Assembly: GCA_963978905.1 (NCBI GenBank) | Contig: OZ022261.1 | Coordinates: 30,997,686-31,061,685, forward strand | Length of the DNA stretch: 64,000 nt | Origin: Trichostrongylus colubriformis | Taxonomy: Eukaryota > Nematoda > Chromadorea > Rhabditida > Trichostrongylidae | Direction of reading: 5' to 3' | In this document: in pieces, positions 1 to 11,747 of the stretch | Layout: each line of letters begins with the position of its first letter | Numbering within the stretch: position 1 is the first letter of the stretch | Position numbers and translations under genes: made by a program | The notes under the pieces: generated by a model | Told to the model about the DNA's origin: nothing | The model's input: the letters and a program-made list of their open reading frames with translations, nothing else | The model's database searches: none

Positions 1-3000
1 TGAATGAAGAAAACCGAAAAGAATTTGGCCCGTGCTCAGGAAGCGCCGGTAAAAAACCTATTTCACAGGAAAAAGGCTGATAAATTCAGAGAAGGTAGGC
101 TCCAAGGCTCCATGAATTTTATGATGGCACCATTTGAAGCTGAAATGAAAGCAGTGCCAAGGAGAGACCGTACCTGTACGGAGCAATGGACATATTGAAT
201 TCGGCAATAAAATATGACGACGGTAACGGCAGTAGTGAGTAAGTAAGTGTTGTAGGAACACACACGCTCGACTAGCTGCCGCCCCTGTGTATACCGCTTC
301 AGGGCTGTGGAGCGCACTGACGCGTCTTTGTAATGACCGCTCACCTCTCTTGACGCTCGGCCGCTCCTCGTTGAACCACCGTGAAATCCCGCCAAGTCGG
401 TCGTAAGCAAGTGGCCAACCTCGTCCTCCCCACCAACCAATCATCATCTCAAGTGGGTGGAGTCACAATGCCGACAGCCAATGGCGCACGGCTCCTTCGC
501 CAGCCGCTGCCAGCCGCCGCCCCTTCAACTACGGTCGGAACCCAATCGGATTAGTTGAGCACAGGTGATAAAGTGGAAGTTATGTGAAACAATTGTTTAG
601 TCAAAGGTAAAATCGCCATGTGAGCCGAATCAAACCGGTGCCCGCCAGTGCCTCCGCTCCAATACACTACTCTGCCTATTCGACTAGTCCATCTTACCAG
701 TAACTGGACCTCCATATCCATTTTCGAGAATTCTTTCAAAGCATAGTGGCTTGAAAAGTATTTTGCAATGCAGGTTTTTAAGATTCACAGAGGAAGCACA
801 ATGTCTTTTACCTGGACTTCTTTTGTTTGACTTAGTTCTCAACAGTAACCATAGCAAACCAGTTTTCACTTGAATATTTAGTCTGCACTCTTTATTCCTT
901 TTCAATGGCGCCTTCCTGATCGCTATTGCTCATCAATCATAAATCATAATTGCTTCCCTTCCTTAGGACCATCATAGAAAACGTCGATGCGTACCGTATT
1001 CTGAGCTTCGTAACCAGCAATTCAAACAGTGCGCAAGATTGACCGGTGTAGAGAGCTCCAGCTCTGAAAAGGAGGCTTCAGTGCCACTTTTTCAGTACAA
1101 GGAACTGACAGCGTTATTTTTAGCCCTTTCAATGGGTGATGACATCATTCGTTTATGGACATGGCTCTCCATCGTAGCTTCGGTCTCAATGACTGAAAAA
1201 GAGCCGATTTTCTGAAAAATTTTTCAAAAGGGTAGTTCTCACCAAACCTACACCCATAAAAATCTCACGGATCTTCTTCCATAAGCTCAGCTTTAGGAGT
1301 GCACATGATGGCCCCTGATACCACCCCCGTATGTTTAATAGTTCAACAACTTTTCTCAGAGACTGCTCCAATGAAAAACCATCAAAGGCATGTGATTGTT
1401 AGTAAGTTCTCCCCATATCGGACTACCCTTGAGTAATCCTCAACCCAACTGTGGTTAGAAAGCCTTATTAAGCCCCTTTACATGTAGGAAAAGCTTACTG
1501 TTTCCAGCTCACTCGACTGATATACATGAACGTCAGAACGAAATAATCTTTTTCAGCACAACTCATAGTAATTCATCGAATATGTAACCCTTAATTCATT
1601 AGAGATGAACAACTGTCAGTGAGATTAAATTTTGTGTGTCCCGTATTACGGTAGCCAATTTGTGCGAGTGTGTGTCCTGGTGGCCGCGAATATAATTTAT
1701 AGCGAGTCAATTTATGTCGGAAGTGAGGAGAGCATGTATCGCTCCACTGAACACGCCGACTAACAATTGTCAAGGGCTTTTCTGGTGGTGGTGACCACCC
1801 AAAGCCATGCCTTCGAGTCGATTTGTCTCCTTCCCGCATCCCTCAGGTGTACCATTGCGAGGTTGAGTTGGTTGAACTGCTCAGCTGTCAGTTTCCATGT
1901 AGGGATCTTATTTGAGTACATAAAAAACTGGTGCTGTACAATCTACGTCGTCGTCTGCACTACACTTCAGATTTGTGGTGTTCTGGAATGCGAAGCATTC
2001 AATGCGCGAAAATTTCACAGTCGACTTAGCTTGTATCAAACGCTGCGCATTTGCCAGCTTTTTGAATCTCGGCTAAAAAACTGTCGTACGGTGTTTTGTA
2101 CCATTGAAAAAGTTTACGGGCCATGGAGGTCAGCTGGTTTACGTCTAGCAACGGCTGAAAATGGCGGTTCCATTAGCGCCAAGCGCCTTGGCTTCAGGTC
2201 CTGTAGTCAAAGGTGTCCGTGCGTGTGTATGTAGAGTGTGGTGAATTAACAAGCCACCTCATTCTCATCCCACCATCGTAACCAGGTTTCCCGCATCATC
2301 ATCAATGACCACCAACTACAACACTTGTTAGATGGTTGCTCGGACAAGTCGACACATGCACCCCCAATTAAATTCTCATGCCTCCACGCTTCTGAGGGCG
2401 TTCGTCAATTTGTAGTACGGACAAGTTAGTTAGGGTTGAATGAATCGGCAGCAATACTCAGCAACAACATGTCGACTTATGACCCATATCCATCTGTCAA
2501 TTAAGACTTCTAAAATGAATAGCCCCGGCAATTCATGCAATTTCCCGCCATAAACAAGAACACGAACTACTTTTCAGAATTCCTTCTCCTTCATCACAAT
2601 CCCTCAACTTACAAAGTGTTCCAGAAGTAGAGAATGGACATCAAAAGAGCCACCGTAACCCTTTGTGACAGAAGGTGATTCATCAACAATTCTTCCGAAC
2701 TGCACACGGCTTACAACATATGGCATCGGACACATAGGCCAGGGGACACGTGTACAATGTTAATCCGTAAATTACAAACCTATTCCGGTAATCATACTGT
2801 AATCCCCAAAACTATGCACATGTCATCAAAGAGCAACCATTGCAAGCCTAATCCGAACTGCCCTCTGGAAGTCGTATGTTTCTCTACAAAAGCTTCTACA
2901 TTAAGCTTACCAGTCATTCTACATATAATAGAAGAGGGGTGTGGTAATCCAATGTAGTATAGTTCAAAATTTTGGATCCTAGGCTGACACTGAACAATTT

Positions 3001-3411
3001 TTTCCCAGTAGATTAGTTTCTTATCTCAAAGGGTCATCATGTATGACCCCAGCACATTCTTTGGAGGAGACTCCGTGAATTTTCGCAGCTTTTGGAGAAT
3101 AGGTGAAGCCTCACATGGTCATTCAGAAACATTTCTGGCGGCCGATGTTTTGACTGAAACACGGTGGTACAGGATTTTACGAAAACCCACTTAGGGATAC
3201 CAAATTCGGGTTCAAGGTGGCAGCTGGTGTTCGAGTACTGAAAGGGGCCATAAGGCACCAGAAGATTTTATGAATTACTTGGAAAAACTTTATTTCCATG
3301 GAAATTAATCGCTTCTGTATGTAGATCAAACAAGTTTTATTGCAAGGCTTCACCAAACTGTTCATCATCCACTGATATTAGTATTTAAGTAAACTGGACT
3401 TCAAGTTTACA
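1..3411. other. No recognisable gene; unique-looking intergenic DNA
   Basis: I see no exon chain, RNA gene or clear repeat here. Open frames exist on both strands (the longest is about 155 codons at 1767-2234, plus), but they match no family I know, do not begin or end at convincing splice sites and overlap frames on the other strand. They are best read as chance. Confidence 0.5.
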
Positions 3412-3513
3412 GGGTGTGTCCCCTCACGTCAGGATTTCGCACTATGGAGGGCGGAGCTGAGGTATTTTATCGAAATGGAACCGTGCGAAATCCTCACGCG
3501 AGGGTACACACCC
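3412..3513. repeat. Short 102-bp inverted-repeat element (MITE-like)
   Basis: The two ends are inverted copies of each other: GGGTGTGTCCCCTCACG at 3412 and the reverse complement of CGCGAGGGTACACACCC at 3497-3513. An inner pair, AGGATTTCGCAC and GTGCGAAATCCT, lies just inside. The element is essentially a hairpin with a loop of about 40 bases and no coding capacity. Its inner motif ATTTCGCA also occurs in the inverted-repeat elements at 49.64 and 63.12 kb, which suggests a related family. Confidence 0.7.
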
Positions 3514-4734
3514 AATCTGGCATTGCTCAGATTGTTCTAATGGGCACTGCCTATTTACTCATTCATTTATTTATTTATTATGTTCTGAAGGCGTGCCATC
3601 GATAAAAGAGAACAGCAAGTGTTAGCATAATTACAAACCGTAAATTCCAAAGAACCAAACAGATGTACTTGAGCCTGAACAAGAAGTCATGCATTGACCT
3701 GTTATCATCACATATCATCCTTACCACACATAATGACAGTGCCCAAGAAAAACCGTGAAACTTCCATGTTACGGACTTTTTTTCGCAATACGATCGTAAC
3801 ACATAGCCCTTTAATTCTTAGCAATTCTCTGACTATAGTAGCTACTGCGTTTCTCTGCAGGTCTCCTTGGGTAGTGTTTTCTTCCCAAATGAAGCCATTT
3901 CTGCTTCACTTCATTTCCACCATTCAAGTCAATAACCGGTTCAATTTTTGAAACTTCACGAAAGTTAAACTACACACTTGTGTAGAACGACATTCAACAA
4001 AGCCTTCTTGTGTTGACTAATTTAAAAGGATGTGAAAATCCCTAAAATAGGTGCTTTGTAAGATGATGCTACATTCTAATGTTATGCGTTACCTAAAACA
4101 AGATTCTTACGTTACAAATGATAAGATGACGATGACAAGGACGAGTCACATGTACACTAGCCGATCGCAGTAATATTGTTTTTGTTGTAGAGCATACAGT
4201 AGACAAATAATAGACGAGATGTTGAATTTCGCGCTCCACAGCACATGCATTGTGCGCATGCGGTTGCTGTGACTAAGCAAGCTTAATGAGGATCGCAAAT
4301 GAGAGACAGGATACGAAAATCACCCCATACGTAGTGCTATTTGTGTTTTCATGAAATATGAAAGTGTCATCTATTCAAGATACCGTACAACCTTGAAAAA
4401 CTGCTTCGATTTCGATATTTAGACTCTGTAGACTTTGTGAATAAGAAAAGATGGTAGGCTGAAATTATGTTTATCCACTCGATAAATCGTTGAAATTGGA
4501 ACAATGCGTTAAAGCGATAGTAAAGTTTTCACAGATTGAGGCACGTTCTGAATTTGCCCTCATTGTGCAGCAAGGCGTTCACAACCCAAATGAAATTCAT
4601 TTGACAGCTGATAGCTTAAGGTTAGCAAAAATGAGAAGCTGGGAGAAGAATGGGAAAATGGGAAAACGTGAGACCGTGTAATCTGGTCGTGTCTTCCCTC
4701 GTCCTTCCGAAGATGAGAAGTGGCAACCAGATCG
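3514..4734. other. AT-rich intergenic DNA, nothing recognised
   Basis: There is no open frame with family resemblance and no clear repeat. It separates two short inverted-repeat elements. Confidence 0.5.
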
Positions 4735-5028
4735 TGTGAGGTGTGTGTCATTAGGGTGGGGGTCGATTGGTCAAATTTTCGCTTCGCAGCGTCGCACTCC
4801 GGCGCCGTCAGTACGAGTCGTTTGGAATTCCGCTCAAGACGCAATGGGCTGGTACCATGAAGGATATTCGAAGATTACAGTTTGGAAGCTTCGGAAGTAA
4901 GCCTACATTGTTGCTGTTGCTATTTCAAAAGATAAAGCTTAAAACGACTCACACACGTCGTGCAGCTCACCGCGAGCGGAAAATTCGACCAATCAACCCC
5001 CACCCGTGTCACTAGGACATCCACACAG
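4735..5028. repeat. Inverted-repeat element of about 290 bp (MITE-like)
   Basis: The left arm has GGGTGGGGGTCGATTGGTC (about 4754) followed by AAATTTTCGC. The right arm carries the same string inverted, GACCAATCAACCCCCACCC (about 4987-5005), with flanking GTGTCA/TGACAC also matching. The arms are about 45 bases with a few mismatches. No transposase is encoded, so it would be a non-autonomous DNA element. Confidence 0.65.
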
Positions 5029-5612
5029 AAAATTCGCGTTGCGACGTCCGGCATGCGACTCTATGGTGCGAGCTATGCGCCCCTATCGGATGGGTCCTCA
5101 AGCGAGAATGGTGCTATGCCTATTCTAGGCGTACTCGCTTCAGGATTCAAATAGTGAGCCTTCTCTGTCTCCCACCACTTCGTCGCGTCGGACGCTGCCA
5201 AGCCAATTTTCTGTCTTAACGGCACGCACCCTAGTAACCTTTGTTGATCCTTCTTTACCTTTTGTAGGCTAGCAATTACTCAAACCTTCCGAAACGCCAA
5301 TATGTGATCCCATTCCATTAGTAGTACGTATACTTAGCTTCAAACTAAGTTTGCATCAACTTCATTTCCGCTGACGCTTCGTATCGTCTTCATCTTCATA
5401 CCTTGAAGAAGTGAAACCAATATGGAAGCTACACGTCACAAGCTATTTCAATCTGCATATCATTCGACAGGGTTGTAAAATGGAAGAATGATGGCACAGG
5501 AATTTAGAGATTTACTCTTATGAGTGTCTACCATGGGAGCCTACCTGCCAACTGTAGAGGCAGGGTTCAAGTGAGTAAAAGCGTTAGGACCACTTGTCTG
5601 ACAAAACCACGG
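5029..5612. other. Intergenic, nothing recognised
   Basis: I see no exon, RNA gene or repeat in this stretch between two short transposable elements. Confidence 0.45.
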
Positions 5613-6023
5613 TTGAAGACACCGGAAGGAGGAAATTTGGTAGATTGTGGAATTTGAAAGTATGGATGTTCAACAGTGTAACAGTAGAGAAAGAGAGAAG
5701 TAGAACTGCAAAAAACTGAGAAATAGGAACCCAAAGATTTCCATTCTCTCTAGCCCCCATCTGCATCACTAGTCGGGGTAGACTGCAGAGAGGCTAGAGG
5801 CCGAACGAGGCTGGCTGCGATCGTTGTCCCGCCCTCCCACACAACTAGCCCAACAGATGTACTAGCACGACATGCCTTGCTGCGGGTTCGTGATAAGACC
5901 CAAGCCGCGCTTTTTCATTGCAAGTTTCGCTGCACATCACCTCTTCTGAGGGAGAACGTTTCTTTTCAGAGAACATATACTCCCCGTTCTCATTTTCACC
6001 TTACCCCTTCCGGTGCCTTGAAG
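5613..6023 (+). repeat. Family A inverted-repeat element, copy 1
   Basis: About 410 bp. The left end is GAAGACACCGGAAGG. The right end CCTTCCGGTGCCTTGAAG is its imperfect inverse. Internal landmarks shared with the other copies are a GTAACAGTAGAG-like string, a GC-rich centre with CTGCAGA and GGCGGGACAACG-type segments, and a CATGTATTCC-like string near the right end. It has no coding capacity. Orientation is arbitrary: copies beginning GAAGACACC are called plus. Confidence 0.7.
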
Positions 6024-6399
6024 AAAAATGCCTTGGCCTCGGAAGAAGAAGATCTGTGGTGTGCCTTCTAAACCAGTTCATCAATCTTACTGGTTACTGT
6101 TCGGTCATACTGATTTGGAAGAACATGCCGAAATTCAGAGAAGGCCGCATATGGAGTCTGAGATAACACCATTACATTTCTTTGTATAGAGTTGTTTGAA
6201 GTCAAAAGTCTGTACCGGCAAGCCCACAAGCACGCGTGTACTGAAGAAGCAAGTTCAAAGGCGCATCAACAAAAATCAGCCACATTTATACAATACGATC
6301 ATGGAAAATTTTGCCAAAAGAATGCGTATTTGCCAAAGCTAAGAAGTCGGCCACTTGCCCGATCTGCTGTTTCGCACATAAGCCTATCCTGTGCACTTC
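6024..6399. other. Short spacer, nothing recognised
   Basis: Unique-looking sequence between a family A element and the 3' end of an RTE LINE. Confidence 0.4.
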
Positions 6400-8285
6400 A
6401 CGATTCAATCAACTTTAAGGAGGTTTTAAGGAGACTCGCCTGTATCACCTGTATCACCTGTTGCCCTGTCATCGAGATGGGCGCCCGCTCGACACTCATC
6501 GAGAGTCGAGCGAGCGCCAGCAATGCCTCCATTCGCCCATGTCGCGAGCCAAAGTAGTCCAGTGAACCTTTGTGGCTCCAGGGACGCGCAGCACCTCGTT
6601 TCCTTCGTGCAGAGCTTTCGTGAGAAAGTCTGGTCATCGGACCGGTAATCGTCCAAGTGTTCGTTTGACGTCCCGAGGATGCACTTGTTCTAGTGATGAA
6701 ACTACAGAATTGACAGTCAGTAACCGCTGTGGTTTAATGGTCATCGTGATGTCGCTCCGGCCCACCTACTCCGATGCCTTGGCAAATACGACGGCGTCCC
6801 TGATCTCAGACCGACGCCGGAGGTCGGAACTCTGGATTCCCCTGCAGTTGCGTGTATCGGGATACTCCGAGAATCGTCCTTTCGATAGCGCACTGGATGA
6901 CGCCGATCGCATGCTCCTGCTGCTCACGTGGAGTCCAAGTTTCTGAGGCGTATGTTAGTTAGGGCAGGAAGGACAAGGGAATCGAAGGGATGGGCCGGAT
7001 GTTCTTTGTCTTCTTCACTACTTCTTCGATGGTCTTGAAGGCTCCCCAAGCCGCTCTTTTCCTCCTGCTCAGCTCAGGCTAAGTCTTTCATCATATTGAC
7101 TTCCCGACCTAGGTACACATAGCTGAAGCTTCCGATGATGTTCGTTCCGTTGAGCGTGAATGGGACATCAGGTATCAATCGGTTCCTAATGAATATCGTC
7201 TTCGTCAGTTTCAGCTGCAAACCGATTTTTCCACACTCGCAGTTGAAATGGGCTAGAATTTGATCCGCTTACTCGATCGTCGGTGTTATAACAATGCGGT
7301 CAGCGAAGCGGAGGTGGTGCAGATGGCGGCCATCAACCTTCATTCCCATTCCTTCCCATTCCATCTGACACATGACGTTTCAAGAGCAGCGCTGAAAAGT
7401 TTGGGCGAGTTGGTGTCGCCTTGTCGGGCCCCTCTCTTCAAGTCGATGATGAGTTCCTTGTAGAACGACGAGATCCTAGTCGTCAATTTGATGTAAAGAT
7501 CACGAAGTGCTCTTATGTACTGAGCAAGCATCCGCTGGCTTCCCAGGGCTTTGATAACCACATTTGCCCCAACGGAGTCGAAGGCTTACTTCAAGTCGAT
7601 AATTGTGAGACAAACGGCATCTTGTACTATCGCCATACTTCAATGAGCCCAGTGAGTGGATGTGGTCGATTGTAGTGAACTCTATCCGAAACCCAGCTAA
7701 CTTGCATGGCTGTCCTTCGTCTATAATTGTACCACTCCTATTCAAGATGGCTAGAGTTGGAAGCTTGTAGACTGCAGACAGCAGAAAGATTGGATGATAA
7801 TTGCCGATGTGGTGTGGATTTCCTTTCTCACACAGCAACACAGTCCTGCTGGTTTTCCACGAGGTGGGTACCTTGCATTTCGACAGGTAACGAGTGAAGC
7901 GCGAGCTCGGACGCCAGTTGGTGATCGCCTACTGCTCGTGCGGCTCCACGTTGGCGTATCAGCTCGAGAGTTTCCGGAGAGAGATGCCTTTCGATGACTT
8001 CCAAACTCTCTGCCCTCTTGGCACTATCGTGGAGCTCAACTAGCCGGTTTCACTCGCCGTCGATGTTTTCAATAATGGAATCCTCCATACACCTGCGAGA
8101 GAAACTAAGTTTACACAGTTGAGGACTGTTTTGGGTCTTCGCTCCTTGAACTTCGCGGCTCTCTCTCTCCACGTATCGAAAGATGGTCTGATACCGTATG
8201 GAACTTTGGAACAACAGAGACGTCAATCATGCAAAGCCTCCGATTGAAGATGACGTGATCGATCTCATTGTGGAATCGTTATACA
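6400..8285 (-). mobile_element. 5'-truncated, degenerate RTE-type non-LTR retrotransposon (LINE)
   Basis: Reading the minus strand from about 8285 downward gives, in broken frames, the end of the endonuclease domain (EIDHVIFNRR, then VVPKFHTVSDHLS) and then reverse transcriptase: KGNPHHIGNYHPI, LSAVYKL, DEGQPCKLAGFR and TIDHIH around 7841-7640, then FYKELIIDLKRGARQGD and SPKLFSAALE around 7450. The C-terminal region typical of hookworm RTE elements follows toward 6430. The 3' end has a short GGTGATACA-type tail near 6450-6480, as RTE elements do. The N-terminal endonuclease is missing, several frameshifts and stops are present, and a segment between the linker and the reverse transcriptase appears deleted (about 7880). 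It is not active. Family placement rests on motif recognition, not a search. Confidence 0.85.
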
Positions 8286-8509
8286 TATCCCTATCCTATC
8301 ATACCCAAGCATGAGTCAACAGCGATAAACTTTTTGGGATACAAAGCGAAAAGTCTGCAGTATCCGATCTTGGATTATTCCGTCATTTCGACTACAAACG
8401 GATTATCCTATGCGATTATCTCCTTGGACACTTGTTCTGGTGATGACAGTACAGAATGCTGTGGAAGTACTGACCGCCTGAAAAAGCCCTACTTTACCAG
8501 CGGTACTAA

Positions 8510-8914
8510 GTGAGGGCACCGGGAGGGGTAAGGTGAAAATGAGTACTGGGAGTACATGTTCTCTTGAGACAAACCTCCCACTTCAGAAGAGGTGATGTCA
8601 GCCAAGCTTGTATAGAAAAAGCGCGTCTGGGGTCCTATCACGAACCCGCGGCACGGCGTGTAGTGCTCCAGTTCATCAGCCGGGCGAGTTGCGGAGAGGG
8701 TGGGACAACGTTCGCGGCCGGCTGATTCAGCATCAGCAGTCTATCCTCGGCTAGTAACGCAGAGGAGCGCGATAGGTGGAGGATTTTCGGGTTCCTATTT
8801 CTCAGGTTTTTTTTTTGCAGTTTTGTTTCGTTCTTTCTCTATGTATCATTACTGGGCACTCCTACTTTGATATTCCATAATCTGCCGAATTTTACACTTC
8901 CCAATGTCTTTAAC
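8510..8914 (-). repeat. Family A inverted-repeat element, copy 2
   Basis: It begins GAGGGCACCGGGAGGGG and ends CCCAATGTCTTTAA, the inverse of the family ends. Internally it carries GGGCGAGTTGCGGAGAGGG and GGTGGGACAACG-like segments. It lies in the opposite orientation to copy 1, with no open frame of its own. Confidence 0.7.
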
Positions 8915-8989
8915 CAGAGTAACCCCACCACATCGCCAACCGATGAGATCCGGGAACAGATTTTTAGAGAACACTTCGATGTGGCTGCA

Positions 8990-9430
8990 AACTCCTGTCC
9001 TAGGGTAGTTCGACCCGTAGAACACGAACATGACACTCGTTTGACGCGAAATCGCCTGGCTCTCACGCCAAAATGGGGTGGATCTTCAGACTCGCCCAAA
9101 ATTTGCCCCAGAGGGTACTTTGACCTTTAGTGTGAAGAATATTGCATTTGCTCGGCACCAAACCACCTGTCGTACGTAGAAACGCTGATACAGAAAGGGA
9201 ATATTTGAGGGAACATGGATCACCACAAAATTGAATTGCCAAAAAGGTCTCTTATTATGTTTTTCATGCAATCTGGATGCAATATTCTTACTCAAGAGAT
9301 CAGACTGCCCCTTAAGGCGAGTTTGGGGCTAGTTTGATGATTCCCCATTTTAGAGAGGGCGTCAGACGATTTCATGCCAAACAAGTGTCATATTCGTGTT
9401 CTACGGGTCGAACTAGTTCAGGAGTAAGTT
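8990..9430. repeat. Element of about 440 bp with arms of about 100 bp in inverted orientation
   Basis: The left arm contains GTTCGACCCGTAGAACACGA near 9008. The right arm carries the exact inverse, TCGTGTTCTACGGGTCGAAC, near 9393-9412. Similarity continues inward through AAATGGGG and a GACTCGCCC-type segment on both sides, so each arm is roughly 100 bp with scattered mismatches. The spacer of about 190 bp has no recognisable coding sequence. A further arm-like copy is present at about 9722-9785. Confidence 0.65.
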
Positions 9431-9721
9431 TTCAGCTCAATCGAGGTTTCGACCCAAATTCGAAAATTTGAGCTGGGCATTGGTGTACCTTCGATGCAAG
9501 TTCAACGAAGGAGACGGCGATATTACTTGTCAGGAAATTGCCATTGTTTCTTTCGTTCAGTGCATGGTAGGCAGATATAGCGATAGGCATGTGTGCTGTG
9601 CATACTCCATTAATTTTCATCGCTTTCGTTGCTTATTCACTTCTACAAATAGAAGGGGCATCATGTACCCATGGCCATACACAATTTCTCGAAGCTAGGG
9701 TCAAAATTTAGATTTGGCTAG

Positions 9722-9785
9722 AAATGTGTCTCCAAGGGTAGTTTGACCCTCTGAACACGAATATGGCACTCATTTTGTGCAATAT
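9722..9785 (+). repeat. Solo arm related to the 9.0-9.4 kb inverted-repeat element
   Basis: GTAGTTTGACCCTCTGAACACGAATATGGCACTC-type sequence (only the key strings TAGTTTGACCC and GAACACGAATATG are needed) matches the arms of the neighbouring element with several mismatches. No partner arm was found nearby, so it is either a solo remnant or one end of an element too diverged for me to see. Confidence 0.5.
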
Positions 9786-10760
9786 CGCAAACTTCGAGCG
9801 CTACGGGTTCAAAAAAGTCAGATCACCAAATTCACTGAAAATTCATTAATATACTCAACTTGGTACGCAGTCAACGAAAATAGTCATTTTACGTAAACAA
9901 GCATATTGGAAAATGAAAAAGTGAAGGCAAAAAAGATGCAAAGGTTTGGCAATGCCGAGATCCGAACCAAGAACCCATGCACCATAGACGTCGTTCGTTT
10001 GAGAGTCCATCATACCCTGCAGGCCATCCGACCGCTGCCGTATCTAAACGTTAGGGAACGGTTATGAAGCTGCTACACACTTTTATTACATGGTGGAGAC
10101 AAGATCCTATTTTTTCCGTATTTGACTTTATTTTGAATGTGAGATAGAAGAACACCTCTTGATCTGCGCATGAACAAAGCTGCAAGGAGTATACGTTACA
10201 ATGAGTGGGTTATACTCGCTCTTATGGAAAAAATATTCTTCACACCTTTTTTGACATTCATAGGGCCGCTCAGCAAAAATGGAAGTCAGTTATATGTTTC
10301 ATGTAGGTACCCTCATCTAATAGGAAAAACCGTTCTCCAAAAGCGCGTCATACCTAAAAGACCTCCCATGTTAGCTCTACATTGTAATGCATATCACCAA
10401 GCCTACCACATTGCTGTCTTCAATTACACGCAAACCAATAAATGATCATGTGGTGGTGCTGTTCTCGCGATATCCATGGACTATGTGTTGTATTTTTGAT
10501 TAGTCGTATATAGCATAGCTTTGCAAATACTTTCAACAAACAAAGCAGCAAAAAGTCATCCGAGCAAGTCTACAAACGCACTCGAACAACCAGTTATTTC
10601 TGCCAGATCTATAGGCAAATATTTGGCAAAACCCGTTCAGATTCACGCTGGTCCCTTTCAAAACCGCTTCTCCGGCGATTCCTGACACTGGTGCAGGTTC
10701 ATTCATGATATGGAGTAGATAACAGAACCATTCCCTTTCGTACCAATGCATCGACCACGC
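9786..10760. other. Intergenic; one weak tRNA-like or SINE-like segment
   Basis: Most of this block is featureless. On the minus strand around 10045-9955 there is a GGACTCTCAA segment followed about 40 bases later by GGTTCGGATC, loosely like the anticodon-arm and B-box regions of a tRNA-derived SINE. I could not fold a proper cloverleaf, so I do not call a tRNA. Confidence 0.3.
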
Positions 10761-11292
10761 CTTGAAACGCCTGGAGGGATAAGGAGGAAGTGAAAACTAG
10801 GAATTTGTGTTCTCTGGAAACAAATCTTTCACTTGGAAGACGTGACGTGTGGCGAAACTCGCATTAAAAAAGGGCGGCTCGGATCTTTTCACGATCCCTC
10901 AGAACAGCAAGTCGTTCTGCATTTTATCAGCCGGGCGAGTTGCCGGTGAGGGCGGGACAACGTTCGCAGATGGCTAGTTTAGCTTCTCCGCTCGTCTGCA
11001 GTCTGACCCCGGCTAGTGACGCAGAGGGTCACTGGAGAAAAGGTTTCTAAGGTTCCCATTTCTCCATTTCTTTCGCCTTCCTATTTCGTTTTTTATGATG
11101 AAGCCTCTCCGTTCGTCTGCAGTCCAACCCCGGCTAGTGACGCAGAGAGACAGGAGAGAAAAAAGTTTCAAGTCCTTATTTCTTTAGTTTTTTCGCCTTC
11201 TTATTTGGTTCTTTCTCTACTGTACAGTGCTAAGCACCCCTATTTTTATATCCCACAATTTGCCAGATTTTACCCCTTCCAGTGTCTTCAAA
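10761..11292 (-). repeat. Family A inverted-repeat element, copy 3, with internal duplication
   Basis: It begins CTTGAAACGCCTGGAGGG and ends CCAGTGTCTTCAAAGG. It is longer than the other copies because a segment of about 110 bp is duplicated in tandem: CGTCTGCAGTC followed by ACCCCGGCTAGTGACGCAGAG occurs at about 10998-11028 and again at about 11113-11144. No coding capacity. Confidence 0.7.
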
Positions 11293-11590
11293 GGCTGAGC
11301 AAGAAATCGCTCGGTCAATTGTTGATTAAGGAAATAGAGGTTCTAGGCAGTACGACAGCAAAGAAAAAACGAAATAATATGATTAAAAATCCCGGAAAAA
11401 GAGACCGCTATCCTCCCTGTTGAGCTCTGTGACATTTACTGGCACTTGCCATAGCAGACGTATCAATCGGAATGTGAACCTGTGATGTGTAGCGACGAAA
11501 TGGAGCTATTGAGGCTCAACCACCCTCTCAGTTGGGCCTCTCGGCTTTCAACGGCAAACGGCGCTATGCACTTATTCTCTGCTTTCTCCA
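11293..11590. other. Spacer, nothing recognised
   Basis: I see no gene or repeat other than the adjoining elements. Confidence 0.4.
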
Positions 11591-11747
11591 CAGTTACAGT
11601 CCATTTCGAAGCGACTGATAAGGCGTGGCCTACGGACTGAATGATAGTGTATCAAACTCTCTCACCCCGCCACACGCTATCACTCTCGCCACTCACCCAA
11701 ATCTGTAGGTAACGCCCTATCAGGTGCTCCGAAATGGACTGTAACAG
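11591..11747. repeat. 157-bp inverted-repeat element (MITE-like)
   Basis: The left end CAGTTACAGTCCATTTCG is matched by the inverse of CGAAATGGACTGTAACAG at the right end. The match continues inward through CTGATAAGGCG and CGCCCTATCAG. Each terminal repeat is about 40 bases. The interior is short and non-coding. Confidence 0.75.

Noticed and set aside
1767..2234. 155-codon plus-strand frame as a gene
   Set aside because: No recognisable domain, a cysteine-rich but random-looking composition, and no splice sites of note.
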